A stretch of 45,532 nucleotides of DNA from Palleronia rufa (GTDB taxonomy: Bacteria > Pseudomonadota > Alphaproteobacteria > Rhodobacterales > Rhodobacteraceae), in NCBI RefSeq assembly GCF_000743715.1, contig NZ_JQEY01000022.1, positions 1-45,532 on the forward strand. Direction: 5' to 3'. Below the pieces are notes generated by a model. The model did not search any database. It saw only the letters and a list, made by a program, of their open reading frames with translations, and was not told the origin of the DNA. Each line of letters begins with the position of its first letter. The first letter of the stretch is position 1. The position numbers and the translations under genes were made by a program. Below are positions 1 to 7,411 of this stretch, piece after piece.

Positions 1-355
1 GGAGATGCACTGGGCCGTTGGAGCCACGATACGGGATGTTCACGGCCAGCGTTTTCTGGCGGCGCGATAGCGTGCTGAAGTCGGGCACCGCCCAGTTCAA
101 ACCGATCAGACGCAACAGGCTCTCGACGAACCCGGTCGTCTGGCGCAACGCCATGCCAAACAGAACCTTCATCGTCAGGCATGTCTGGATGGCGGTATCG
201 CTGTAGGTTGGCTGTCGGCCGCGTTTGCCGGTCGGCGCAGCATCCCAGATCATCTCTGGGTCAAACCAGATCGTCAGCGAGCCACGGCGCTTGAGCGCTT
301 CATTATAGGCCGGCCAGTTCCTGGTCGTGTAGGTTGGCGGTGTGGGTCTGCTCAT
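1..355 (-). CDS. IS5-family transposase, N-terminal part
   Basis: Reading from the ATG at 355 gives an open frame of about 118 residues beginning MSRPTPPTYTTRNWPAYNEA and running off the window. It contains the stretch SLTIWFDPEMIWDAAPTGKRG and the segment TGFVESLLRLIGLNWAVPDF, which I recognise from IS5-family transposases common in Rhodobacterales. Only the N-terminal domain is present, so the DDE residues cannot be checked. The start sits about 60 bases inside the terminal repeat, as usual in this family. The role would be cut-and-paste DNA transposition. Confidence 0.85.
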   Translation of the reverse strand, partial: MSRPTPPTYTTRNWPAYNEALKRRGSLTIWFDPEMIWDAAPTGKRGRQPTYSDTAIQTCLTMKVLFGMALRQTTGFVESLLRLIGLNWAVPDFSTLSRRQKTLAVNIPYRGSNGPVHL

Positions 356-418
356 GTCGTCCAGCTACCACGCTGGACTCACGACATGAATCCCTCACCG
401 GGTTTGTGCAACAGAGCC
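1..418 (-). mobile_element. IS5-family insertion sequence, partial (runs off the left edge)
   Basis: The minus strand carries the 5' half of an IS5-family element. Its outer end is the string GGCTCTGTTGCACAAACCC (read on minus, near 400-418), followed by a short spacer and the transposase start. The element has landed inside the orfB of a minus-strand IS3 element, because the orfB reading frame is lost exactly at this terminus. The rest of the IS5 copy lies outside the window. Confidence 0.85.
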
Positions 419-1004
419 ACCCGCGATCCGTATGATGGATGCAGCCTTTGGGCGGCGCCCGAAAAGCTATGGCCATGTTCAACGCCCGGATCGCCAAGTC
501 GCGTTTCATCCGGTTGCTCACGGCCCAGCCGATCACACGCCGTGAATGCAGATCGAGGATTACGGCCAGATACAACCAGCCTTCGCGGGTCCAGACATAG
601 CTAATGTCACCGGCCCACTTCTGGTTGGGCGCATCAGTGTTGAAGTCTCGATCCAGCAGGTTCGGCGCGATATTGAACTTGTGATCGCTATCGGTCGTCA
701 CCTTGTGTTTGCGGGTTCTGACGACAGATATGCCGTTCTGGCGCATCAAACGGCCCACACGGCGATGACCGACGTCCAGGCCGATCTCCTTCAACTCTTC
801 GGTCATTCGCGGCCTGCCGTAGCTACCAAGGCTCAGGCGGGACTGTTCTTTGATGTGTGCAAGCGTGACCATATCAGATCGTTGTCTGCGACTGGCAGGG
901 CGGCTACGGAAGGCCCGCAAGCCACGTGTGCTGACGCCAACGACACTGCATAAACGGTTGGCTGGGAAATGGTTCCTGTGTTCCTCGACAAACCTAAATC
1001 TCAT
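419..1004 (-). pseudogene. IS3-family transposase OrfB, truncated by IS5
   Basis: From the ATG at 1004 the frame reads MRFRFVEEHRNHFPANRLCS and continues through the rve integrase core (NQKWAGDISYVWTREGWLYL, with the first catalytic Asp) to CIHHTDRG, which holds the second catalytic Asp. There the IS5 terminus replaces the expected SQYCS. The distal Glu and the C-terminus are missing, so the protein cannot be active. The ATG overlaps the orfA stop (ATGA), and a run of six A followed by G at 1035-1041 sits upstream in the phase needed for -1 frameshifting to give an OrfAB fusion. Confidence 0.85.
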
Positions 1005-1276
1005 TGCTTTAGGCCCGCGAAGAACTGGGTGGCCTTTTTTAGGATTTCCCTCTCCTCCCTGAGAAGCCGGATCTCACGTCGAAGCCGCTCATTCTCTTTG
1101 GCGAGGTCCAAATCCTCTTGTGAAACCACGTTCGTGTCTCGATGCGCTGTGATCCATTTGTTCAGCGTCGACATTCCAACGCCCAGATCATCAGCCACCT
1201 GCTTGCGCGTCAGCCCGCTGGTCAGCGCAATACGCACCGCATCCTGGCGGAATTCGTCCGTCCGTTTCAATCCCAT
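1001..1276 (-). CDS. IS3-family transposase OrfA (HTH and leucine zipper)
   Basis: A 91-residue protein beginning MGLKRTDEFRQDAVRIALTS. The N-terminal half is a helix-turn-helix of the HTH_Tnp_1 type (RKQVADDLGVGMSTLNKWI). The C-terminal half is a heptad-rich coiled coil (DLAKENERLRREIRLLREER), as in other IS3 OrfA proteins that bind the terminal repeats and dimerise with OrfAB. The reading ends in EILKKATQFFAGLKQ. The AAAAAAG slip site lies at the EILKK codons. The gene is complete although its partner orfB is broken. Confidence 0.88.
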   Translation of the reverse strand: MGLKRTDEFRQDAVRIALTSGLTRKQVADDLGVGMSTLNKWITAHRDTNVVSQEDLDLAKENERLRREIRLLREEREILKKATQFFAGLKQ

Positions 1277-1320
1277 AGTTCGTCTCCTTTGTTGCAGTAA
1301 ATGCTATCAAAGGAGCGGCA

Positions 1321-1875
1321 TCAAACCGCGACAGGTCCAACCCGGTTCATCCCTATCTGCTGAGGAAGATGCAGATCGACCGACCCAACCAGGTCTGGTG
1401 TGCCGACATCACGTTCATTCCTGTGAAGCGCGGCTTCCCCTACCTCGTGGCGATCATGGACTGGGCAACGCGTAAGGTGCTGAGCTGGCGACTGTCGAAC
1501 ACGATGCACGCCGACTTCTGTGTCGAAGCGTTGGAAGACGCCATCGCGCGGTTCGGCACCCCCGAGATCATGAACACCGACCAGGGCAGCCAGTTCACCG
1601 GATCGGCCTGGATCACGACCCTGACCGAGGCCGGGGTCCGCATCTCCATGGACGGTCGAGGACGCTGTATGGACAACATCTTCATCGAACGGCTCTGGCG
1701 ATCGTTGAAGCAGGAAGCGATCTACCTGACCGAGATCACCGACGGCTTCCACGCCCGCCGTATGATCCGCGACTGGATCGGGTTCTACAATGATAAACGC
1801 CCGCATACCGCCCTTGAACGGCGAACGCCAAGGGAGGCATATTGGAAAGGTCGAGATCAAAAAATGGCGGCATGA
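1321..1875 (+). pseudogene. IS3-family transposase OrfB C-terminal part (element T, right half)
   Basis: The open frame from 1321 reads SNRDRSNPVHPYLLRKM and then the whole integrase core: CADITF with the first Asp, IMNTDQGSQF with the second, and MDNIFIERLWRS with the Glu, ending KRPHTALERRTPREAYWKG. Roughly the first 90-100 residues of orfB are missing because the minus-strand IS3 element starts at 1320. The sequence fits as the missing 3' part of the element whose 5' part opens at 45106, since the two share terminal sequence and subgroup. I infer that both are copies, or pieces, of one IS. Confidence 0.82.
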
Positions 1876-1888
1876 AACCGAACCAGGA

Positions 1889-1937
1889 TACACCTTAGCT
1901 CAGCCGCTGCACTGTCCGGAAAACTGGGACCACTTCA
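1889..1937 (+). repeat. Right terminal repeat region of element T
   Basis: The end reads CTGGGACCACTTCA at 1924-1937. It is the reverse complement of TGAAGTGGTCCCAG at 45106-45119. Further inside, GGATACACCTTAGCT here mirrors AGCTAAGGTGTATCC at the right end of the window. These are the outer and subterminal repeats of the same IS3-family element. Confidence 0.85.
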
Positions 1938-1941
1938 CTAG
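1938..1941. repeat. CTAG target-site duplication (left copy)
   Basis: CTAG directly follows the right terminus of element T and is repeated at 45102-45105 directly before the left terminus of element T. Four bases fit the 3-4 bp duplications made by IS3-family elements. Confidence 0.7.
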
Positions 1942-2052
1942 ATCGCGCCCGGAAAGCCCATGCAGAACGGCTTCGTCGAGAGCTTCGATGGACGCCTCCG
2001 CGACGAGTGCCTCGACGAACACCTGTTCGCAAACCGTCGTCCATTGGGCTCG
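1942..2052 (+). pseudogene. Element H transposase OrfB, C-terminal fragment
   Basis: The frame reads [20 protein letters not shown] then [13 protein letters not shown], the conserved block of IS3-family OrfB that carries the catalytic Glu. It continues in frame from the fragment ending RRVEWH at 45102: in intact family members VEWH, one aromatic residue and IAPGKP are adjacent. The fragment stops where the IS2-group element begins at 2053. It is a dead remnant. Confidence 0.85.
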
Positions 2053-2126
2053 TGAACTGGCCCCCGTTTCGACCGGACACTCGGGCATAGCCATGGAGGC
2101 TTAGGGAAAGCCCTTAGCACGTGCTT

Positions 2127-2411
2127 ATGTCTGACTTTGAGATCATCACCGATGTCGGCCGCAGGCGGCGCCGGTCGTCTTCCGAGAAGCTGCGGATCGT
2201 CGAGGAGACGCTGGACGAGACCGCCAGTATCTCAGTCGTGGCGCGCCGCAATGGCGTGGCGCCGGACCTGCTGTATCGTTGGCGGCGTTTGATGCTGGAA
2301 GGGGGAGCTGTGGCCGTATCCGGGGACGATGACGTCACGAGCAATCGCGCCGTCCGCCAGATGGAGGATCGCATCCGCGAACTGGAGCGCCAGCTCGGCG
2401 CAAGACGCTAA
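2127..2411 (+). CDS. IS2-group OrfA, C-terminus changed by a 1-base loss
   Basis: Starting at ATG 2127 the protein reads MSDFEIITDVGRRRRRSSSE, with a helix-turn-helix (ISVVARRNGVAPDLLYRWRR) and the start of a coiled coil (RQMEDRIRELERQLG). It then ends GARR. In the next frame the sequence continues with the expected LKVEILKEALDESRSK, so one base, probably a C near 2399, seems to be missing compared with a full-length OrfA of about 120-130 residues. The DNA-binding part is whole but the zipper is cut. An upstream GTG at 2121 is a less likely start. Confidence 0.75.
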   Translation: MSDFEIITDVGRRRRRSSSEKLRIVEETLDETASISVVARRNGVAPDLLYRWRRLMLEGGAVAVSGDDDVTSNRAVRQMEDRIRELERQLGARR

Positions 2412-2463
2412 AAGTCGAGATCCTCAAGGAGGCGCTGGATGAATCGCGCTCAAAAAAACTGAC

Positions 2464-3333
2464 GTGGCTTGCGCAGTCGCAGCCGAAGGACGGTTCCCGA
2501 TGAGCGCCCTGGCCGCAACCCTGGGCGTCTCCCGGTCGAACCTGCATGAGCGTCTGACAGGAAGCGCAAAGCCGCGTCGGCGCTATCACAAAGCGCAAGA
2601 TGCGGCGGTGGTGCCGCTGATCACCGCGCTGGTGGCGGCAAGGCCGACCTACGGATATCGCCGCATCACGGCCATTTTGAACCGGCAGTTGCGCGCTACA
2701 GGCGCAGAACCCGTCAACCACAAGCGCGTTTACCGCATTATGCAGGCCCAGAATCTGCTTTCGGCGCGGCCCTACACCGAGCGGCCTGACCGCACCCACA
2801 ACGGCAAGGTCGTGACCTTGCGCTCGAACCTCAGATGGTGCTCGGACGGGTTTGAGTTCACTTGTTGGAATGATGACATCGTCCGCGGTGCGTTCATCAT
2901 CGACGCCCACGATCGCGAGATCACCTCTTGGTGCGCCGTCGCGAACATGGGCATCAGCGGGTCGGACGTGCGCGACATGATGCTGGCGGCGGTGGAGGCG
3001 CGGTTCGGCGGCCATCGCGCACCGCACTCCGTCGAGATGCTCAGCGATAATGGATCGCCCTATATCGCCAAAGACACCCGCATCTTTGCCCGGCAGCTCG
3101 GCCTGAAACCCTGCTTCACCCCGGTGAAGAGTCCGCAAAGCAACGGAATATCAGAGGCCTTAGTCAACACGCTGAAGCGGGACTACGTGAACGTTACGCC
3201 GCTGCCAAACGCCACCACCGTCCTCGGATTGATCGCCGGGTGGTTCGAGGAATACAATGAAAATCACCCGCACTCGGGGCTGAAGATGCGCTCACCACGC
3301 GAGTTCATCGCAGCCCAAACCGCAACCGCCTGA
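2464..3333 (+). CDS. IS2-group transposase OrfB
   Basis: The 289-residue frame has the HTH_21 region (YGYRRITAILNRQLRATG) followed by a complete rve core: RWCSDGFEF with Asp, MLSDNGSPY with Asp and SNGISEALVNTLKRDY with Glu. It ends HPHSGLKMRSPREFIAAQ just inside the right terminal repeat. The RWCSDGFEF wording is typical of IS2 rather than of the other IS3 groups. The start at GTG 2464 is uncertain, and ATG 2502 is an alternative. In the family OrfB is normally made as a frameshifted OrfAB fusion, which the damage in orfA may prevent here. Confidence 0.85.
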   Translation: MACAVAAEGRFPMSALAATLGVSRSNLHERLTGSAKPRRRYHKAQDAAVVPLITALVAARPTYGYRRITAILNRQLRATGAEPVNHKRVYRIMQAQNLLSARPYTERPDRTHNGKVVTLRSNLRWCSDGFEFTCWNDDIVRGAFIIDAHDREITSWCAVANMGISGSDVRDMMLAAVEARFGGHRAPHSVEMLSDNGSPYIAKDTRIFARQLGLKPCFTPVKSPQSNGISEALVNTLKRDYVNVTPLPNATTVLGLIAGWFEEYNENHPHSGLKMRSPREFIAAQTATA

Positions 3334-3434
3334 GTGTCCGGTAAAACGGGGGCAAGATCAGAGTCCGATGCGCCCCTGGAGATACGGAAGAGAATAGGGA
3401 TGTGTTCGATCCCGGATAGCGCCGGTTCGGGAAC

Positions 3435-3460
3435 GCGCCGTTCCGCGAACGGAATGGCGC
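3435..3460 (-). terminator. Hairpin downstream of the LysR gene
   Basis: GCGCCGTTCCG, loop CGAA, CGGAATGGCGC forms an 11-bp stem with one G-T position. It lies 22 bases past the stop of the minus-strand LysR gene and has no clear T-run. Its core (TTCCG, four bases, CGGAA) resembles palindromes at 4317-4338 and 12595-12614, so a regulatory role is also possible. Confidence 0.5.
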
Positions 3461-3482
3461 TGCCACTGGAGCCCGCGCGGGG

Positions 3483-4292
3483 TCAGGCCATCGCGCAGGC
3501 TGCCTCGCTCAACAGATCGATGAAGACGCGCACCGCCGGGACGCTGGCCCGGCGCGGGGGGAAGGCGGCGAAAATCTCGACCCGCGGCCCCTCGAAGCCC
3601 GGCAGGGCGCGCGCGAAGTCGCCCGCCTCGACGCGCGGCTCGCCGTAGAGCGACGGCAGGAAGGCGGCGCCGTGGCCCGCCCGCAGGATACCGAGCGCCA
3701 CGGTCGGATCGCCGACGGTCGCCATCGGCGTCCCGTGCAGGCGCAGCGTCCTGCCGGTCGCATCGTGCAGCACCCAGTCGCGGGCGAGACCCGGCACGTC
3801 GATCACGACACGGCCCTCAGCCTCGACGGCCTGCGGATCGTCGAGGTCGATCTCGCTCGCTCGGAGCGCGGAAACGTAGAGCCGGAGCGGCGCATCGACG
3901 ATCCGCCGGGCGATGAGCGACGGCGCGTCGGGGCGGCCGAGCCGCAGCACCACGTCGAGATCCTCGGCCAGCGGGTCCGGCCCCATGCCGGTCACGGTGA
4001 CATGCGGGCGGACCTCCGGGTAGCGACGGTGTAGCTCCGCCAGGACCGGGCCGAGCGCCCGGCTCGCGGCCTCGGCCGCCTCGATCAGCGCCGCGCCGGC
4101 CTGGGTCAGCTTCAGCCCGGTGCCGACCCGGTCGAAGAGCGGTGCCTCGGCCACCGCCTCGAGCCGCGACAGCGCGCGGGAGAACGTCGCCTTGGACGTG
4201 CCCGTCCTGCGCGCGGCCGCGCTGATGCTGCCCGCCGAGCGGACGAGATCGAAGAGATGCAAGTCGTCGAGCCCGGGCTTGGCGGCGGTCAT
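3483..4292 (-). CDS. LysR-type transcriptional regulator
   Basis: A 269-residue protein from the ATG at 4292 (MTAAKPGLDDLHLFDLVRSA). Residues of about 8-65 form the LysR winged helix (SISAAARRTGTSKATFSRAL), and the rest matches a LysR substrate-binding domain (DLDVVLRLGRPDAPSLIARR). Longer starts add a stretch without similarity. It is transcribed away from the glutaredoxin-AhpD gene, and the 128 bases between them hold two palindromes. By the usual LysR arrangement it should control that divergent operon in response to an effector, perhaps a redox or lipid signal. This is inference. The effector cannot be read from the sequence. Confidence 0.9.
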   Translation of the reverse strand: MTAAKPGLDDLHLFDLVRSAGSISAAARRTGTSKATFSRALSRLEAVAEAPLFDRVGTGLKLTQAGAALIEAAEAASRALGPVLAELHRRYPEVRPHVTVTGMGPDPLAEDLDVVLRLGRPDAPSLIARRIVDAPLRLYVSALRASEIDLDDPQAVEAEGRVVIDVPGLARDWVLHDATGRTLRLHGTPMATVGDPTVALGILRAGHGAAFLPSLYGEPRVEAGDFARALPGFEGPRVEIFAAFPPRRASVPAVRVFIDLLSEAACAMA

Positions 4293-4316
4293 CGGCCGAT
4301 CCTCGCGTTGCGTCGC

Positions 4317-4373
4317 GCCGTTCCCCGATCGGAACGGCGGGTTCCAGTCTGGCGACTTCTTGCGCGCTCGCAA
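4317..4373. promoter_or_regulatory. Divergent control region with two palindromes
   Basis: Between the LysR start (4292) and the fusion gene start (4421) lie two perfect inverted repeats. The first is GCCGTTCC, six bases, GGAACGGC (4317-4338). The second is CTTGCG, four bases, CGCAAG (4358-4373), which also fits a T-N11-A LysR box. One or both may be the LysR operator. No clear -35/-10 pair was found. Confidence 0.45.
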
Positions 4374-4420
4374 GTCCGTAGATTGGGCGCGAGCGACAGG
4401 AAAACCCGAAAGGACATGCC

Positions 4421-6331
4421 ATGCCGGCGCCGATCACCGCCTTCACCAAACCCGACTGCCCCTATTGCGCGCGCGCCAAGCGAGCGCTCGATGCCGAAGG
4501 GCTGCTTTACGAGCAGATCGACGTGACCGCGAGCGATCGCAACGCCGATGCCAGCGTCTACCTTTCCGGGATTGCGACCGTGCCGCAGGTGTTTCTGGGC
4601 GATCTCCACGTGAACGGCTCGACCGACGTGGTCGCGCTGCAAGAGGCTGGTCGCCTCGCGCCCCTGGCGCGGGCCCAGCACGGGCGGCTGCCGCTGGACG
4701 AGTTGTCGGATGCGGAGCTGGCGTCCGGCGCCGAAGATGTGCCGCTCCGCGACCTCATCCCCGAGAGCGACGGCAGCCGCACGGACGATCCCGAAGCCTG
4801 GCCGATCCTGCGCTTCTACAAGGAGTTCTTCGGCTTCTGGCCCAATTGCTTTTACTACCAGCACCACTGGCCCGAGGCCTACAAGCTCTTCGTCTATTGC
4901 CACAATGCGGGCGCCATCGGGCTCGGCAAGGACCAGCTCGGCGCGCCGGTGATGATGGCCGCCGCATTCTCCACCTCCAACGCCCATGGCTGCAATTACT
5001 GCATGGTCCATTCCAGGGCCACGGGCGGCGAGATGTCGCTCGGCATGGGCGAGATGGTCGAGGCCGCCCGCAAGGGCGACGCCCCCGAGAAGAGCCCCAT
5101 CGGGCCGTTCGAGCTGGCACTGGTCGACCTCGCGGCAGATGCGACGACGAACGGCGTGTCCGGCGAGGCGCTGGGGTGTCTCAGCGACCTGCGCCCGCAG
5201 GCCCGGGTGACGCGCGAGGACGTGGAGGCCAACATCATGGGCACGGCCATGATTGCCTCGGCCTTCGGCTTCCTTAACGTCTTCAACGATCTCTCCGGCG
5301 TGAAGGTCGAGGCGGAATGGGCGGCCGAGGCCAGCGAAAAGGCCGGCGTCCAAGCTGGACGGCACGGCGTCAGCGAGGACCGCGCATCGACCAATCTCGA
5401 CTACGACCTGCCGCAGGGCGGCCCGAGCATGGAGGAGATGATGGCGAAATACGACGCCATCGTCGCCGAGGCCGGCGGCGTCGAGCCCTATGCGCAGACC
5501 GAGATCGGGATCTTCCCCGACTGGATGCAGCTCTGGCCTGAGCCGCTGCGCGCCCGGCACGCGCATTTCTACGCCGAGGTGATGCAGGACCGCGACCACT
5601 CGCCGATTCCCTCGGAGCTGAAGCACCTGATGGCGCAGGTCTCGGCTACCGCGCGCGGCCACGACTATCTCGCCGCCATCGAGGGCTATCTGGCCTGGAT
5701 CGCCGGAGGGCGGCATGGACAGGCCGCCGAGAGGGTTCGCCACGCATGGAATGCTGCGCGTGATCCAGACGTGGATGTCCCCTTCACGGATGCGGAGCGC
5801 GCCGCACTGAAGTTCGCCTGGCTCTCCGCGCAGACGCCGCTGACGACACCGCGCAGATACGTTCAGCCCGTCTCCCGCGCCTTCACCCAGGTCGAGCTGG
5901 TCCACCTGATGACCGTCTGCGGCATGGCGAGCCTGACGCAACGCTTCTGCGCCATCGTGAAGCCGGAGATCGAGGCGCCGGTGCACCGGTTCCACGAGGA
6001 GAACGGCCTCGCGCTCGATACGCTCGACCGCCGCTACCCGGTGCCGGGTGCCGGGTGTCGACACGAGACGCGGCGAGGCCTGTCGGCGCACGACCGCAAG
6101 GCGACTCCGGATTGCCCCCACTCCCCTCCCGGATTCGCCGCCTTTCCGGACCACGCGCGCGAGGCCGCGCCGAACCCTGCCGAGGCTCCCAATGACCGAC
6201 ACCATTGTCTAAAGACAGATACGACATCGCCATCATCGGCGCAGGGCTGGGCGAGGTCGGCCGCCTGTCGGACCTGCATCGCGACCGTCTCGGGTCCCTG
6301 GGCGTCGATCTCGTCGCCGAACGGGCGATGA
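4421..6331 (+). CDS. Glutaredoxin-AhpD-like peroxidase fusion protein
   Basis: The start ATG follows the ribosome site GAAAGGACATGCC. Residues 1-85 form a glutaredoxin with the dithiol motif CPYC (Cys13, Cys16) and the substrate-loop sequence TVPQVF. From about residue 125 the protein is a carboxymuconolactone decarboxylase/AhpD-like peroxidase with the catalytic CNYCMVH (Cys191, Cys194, His198). A second alpha-helical region reaches about residue 540. Such a protein could reduce peroxides with its own glutaredoxin as electron donor, supplied by glutathione. The frame as it stands has 636 residues, but the last 95 or so are Arg/Pro-rich, unlike a folded domain, and overlap the next gene. They begin at a GGTGCCG tandem repeat (6040-6060). 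The native end is therefore probably near 6040-6212. Confidence 0.85.
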   Translation: MPAPITAFTKPDCPYCARAKRALDAEGLLYEQIDVTASDRNADASVYLSGIATVPQVFLGDLHVNGSTDVVALQEAGRLAPLARAQHGRLPLDELSDAELASGAEDVPLRDLIPESDGSRTDDPEAWPILRFYKEFFGFWPNCFYYQHHWPEAYKLFVYCHNAGAIGLGKDQLGAPVMMAAAFSTSNAHGCNYCMVHSRATGGEMSLGMGEMVEAARKGDAPEKSPIGPFELALVDLAADATTNGVSGEALGCLSDLRPQARVTREDVEANIMGTAMIASAFGFLNVFNDLSGVKVEAEWAAEASEKAGVQAGRHGVSEDRASTNLDYDLPQGGPSMEEMMAKYDAIVAEAGGVEPYAQTEIGIFPDWMQLWPEPLRARHAHFYAEVMQDRDHSPIPSELKHLMAQVSATARGHDYLAAIEGYLAWIAGGRHGQAAERVRHAWNAARDPDVDVPFTDAERAALKFAWLSAQTPLTTPRRYVQPVSRAFTQVELVHLMTVCGMASLTQRFCAIVKPEIEAPVHRFHEENGLALDTLDRRYPVPGAGCRHETRRGLSAHDRKATPDCPHSPPGFAAFPDHAREAAPNPAEAPNDRHHCLKTDTTSPSSAQGWARSAACRTCIATVSGPWASISSPNGR

Positions 6332-7386
6332 TCGAGTTGCCGGGCGTCGTCCGAACCGACAGCGGCCGGCGCGTCGAGGCCGCCGACATCATGATCGCCA
6401 CCGGGGCCGCGCCGCTCGTCCCGAACCTGCCCGGCGCCGCAGGGGCGCTGCTGTCAGACGACATCTTTCACCTGGCCTCGTTGCCCGAAAGCCTGGCGAT
6501 CGTCGGCGGCGGCTATATCGCGACCGAGTTCGCCTGCCTGTTGCACCGGTTCGGCGTTGCCGTGACGATGTTCGAAGTCGGCGATCGTCTGATCGCCGGG
6601 TTCGATCACGATGTCGCCGACCGGCTCGAACGCGCGCTGCGCGCGCAGGGCATCGATATCCGGCTGGGCACGCGGATCGACGCGATCGACACGACCCGGT
6701 CCCGCGCAACGCTGACGCTGGACGATGGGACGACGACCCGGTTCGACGACGTGATGCTGGCCGTGGGCCGGAGGCCCGCCACGTCGGGCCTGGGCCTCGC
6801 CGAGCTGGGCGTTGCGCAAGGCGCGGACGGCGCGGTCGAGGTCGAGGTCGATGCCTGGGGCGAGGCGTCGATCCCGGGCATCCACGCCATCGGCGACGCC
6901 GCTGGCGCGATGATGCTGACGCCCGTGGCCGTGCGGGACGGACGGCGCTGCATCGACGCGATCCGGGGGCATCGGCCTGACCAACCCGAGGACATCGTCC
7001 CGACGGCGACCTTTACGACGCCGGAATGCGGATCGGTGGGGCTGACCGAAGCCGAGGCATCCGCCGCGGGGATAGCGTTCGAGGTTCGCAGCAAGGCGTT
7101 CTCCATGCTCACAGCCGTCCTGTCGAACGACCCCCAGGACGTCTTCATGAAGGCTATCGTCGCCCGGAAAGACGGTCGCCTCCTCGGCATACACTTCTTC
7201 GGTCCCCATGCCGGCGAGGCCGCTCAGATGGGCGCCGTCGCGCTCTCGGCGGGCCTCACCGAGGCCGAGCTCGGCCGCACGATGTCGCTGCATCCCAGCA
7301 CCTCGGAAGAGGTGATCGGTCTCGGCGACCCGGACATGCCGATCCACGGGCCCGCGGAGACGGCCGAGGCGCTCGCCGCCGAATGA
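6205..7386 (+). CDS. Glutathione-reductase-like flavoprotein lacking the redox disulfide
   Basis: From the TTG at 6205 the protein has 393 residues, about 60-70 fewer than glutathione reductases. The FAD-binding start DRYDIAIIGAG is present but is followed almost at once by LGSLGVDLVAERAMIELPG, which in the family lies about 70 residues later. The missing part includes the redox-active CxxxxC. The NADPH-binding motif (AIVGGGYIATEFA), the second FAD motif (IHAIGDAAG) and the dimer-interface HPSTSEE with the catalytic His are all kept. An ATG at 6192 is in a frame that stops after six codons. One T fewer near 6204 would give ATGTCTAAAGAC, so a one-base insertion may also have damaged the start. 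It could be a decayed reductase or a repurposed NADPH-flavin enzyme. Confidence 0.75.
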   Translation: MSKDRYDIAIIGAGLGEVGRLSDLHRDRLGSLGVDLVAERAMIELPGVVRTDSGRRVEAADIMIATGAAPLVPNLPGAAGALLSDDIFHLASLPESLAIVGGGYIATEFACLLHRFGVAVTMFEVGDRLIAGFDHDVADRLERALRAQGIDIRLGTRIDAIDTTRSRATLTLDDGTTTRFDDVMLAVGRRPATSGLGLAELGVAQGADGAVEVEVDAWGEASIPGIHAIGDAAGAMMLTPVAVRDGRRCIDAIRGHRPDQPEDIVPTATFTTPECGSVGLTEAEASAAGIAFEVRSKAFSMLTAVLSNDPQDVFMKAIVARKDGRLLGIHFFGPHAGEAAQMGAVALSAGLTEAELGRTMSLHPSTSEEVIGLGDPDMPIHGPAETAEALAAE

Positions 7387-7411
7387 GCCACCAGACGGAA
7401 AGGACACCTCC

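Larger units (their letters stand above)
419..1320 (-). mobile_element. IS3-group IS3-family element, interrupted by IS5
   Basis: A minus-strand IS3-family element with intact orfA and an orfB cut at 418/419 by the IS5 insertion. Its left end lies near 1303-1323, just upstream of orfA, where an in-frame fragment of another IS3 transposase resumes at 1321. The exact terminal repeat was not proven because the other end of the element lies beyond the IS5 copy. Confidence 0.75.
2053..3360 (+). mobile_element. IS2-group IS3-family element, 1308 bp
   Basis: The element is bounded by imperfect inverted repeats of about 30 bp: TGAACTGGCCCCCGTTT at the left (2053) and, on the reverse strand, TGATCTTGCCCCCGTTT at the right (3360). 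Both continue into CCGGACACTC. It carries orfA and orfB of the IS2 type. No target duplication is evident (CTCG before, GAGT after), so one flank was probably deleted after insertion. Confidence 0.85.

Noticed and set aside
2053-3360. Target-site duplication of the IS2-group element
   Set aside because: The flanking bases (CTCG and GAGT) do not match as direct repeats.
4289-6205. A 638-residue open frame on the minus strand
   Set aside because: It lies antisense to the glutaredoxin-AhpD gene, whose motifs are clear. Long antisense frames are expected in DNA with this GC content and codon use.
6205-7386. Mercuric reductase or lipoamide dehydrogenase
   Set aside because: The C-terminal HPSTSEE and the order of motifs fit glutathione reductase better, no merR/merT genes are near, and the diagnostic disulfide region is absent.
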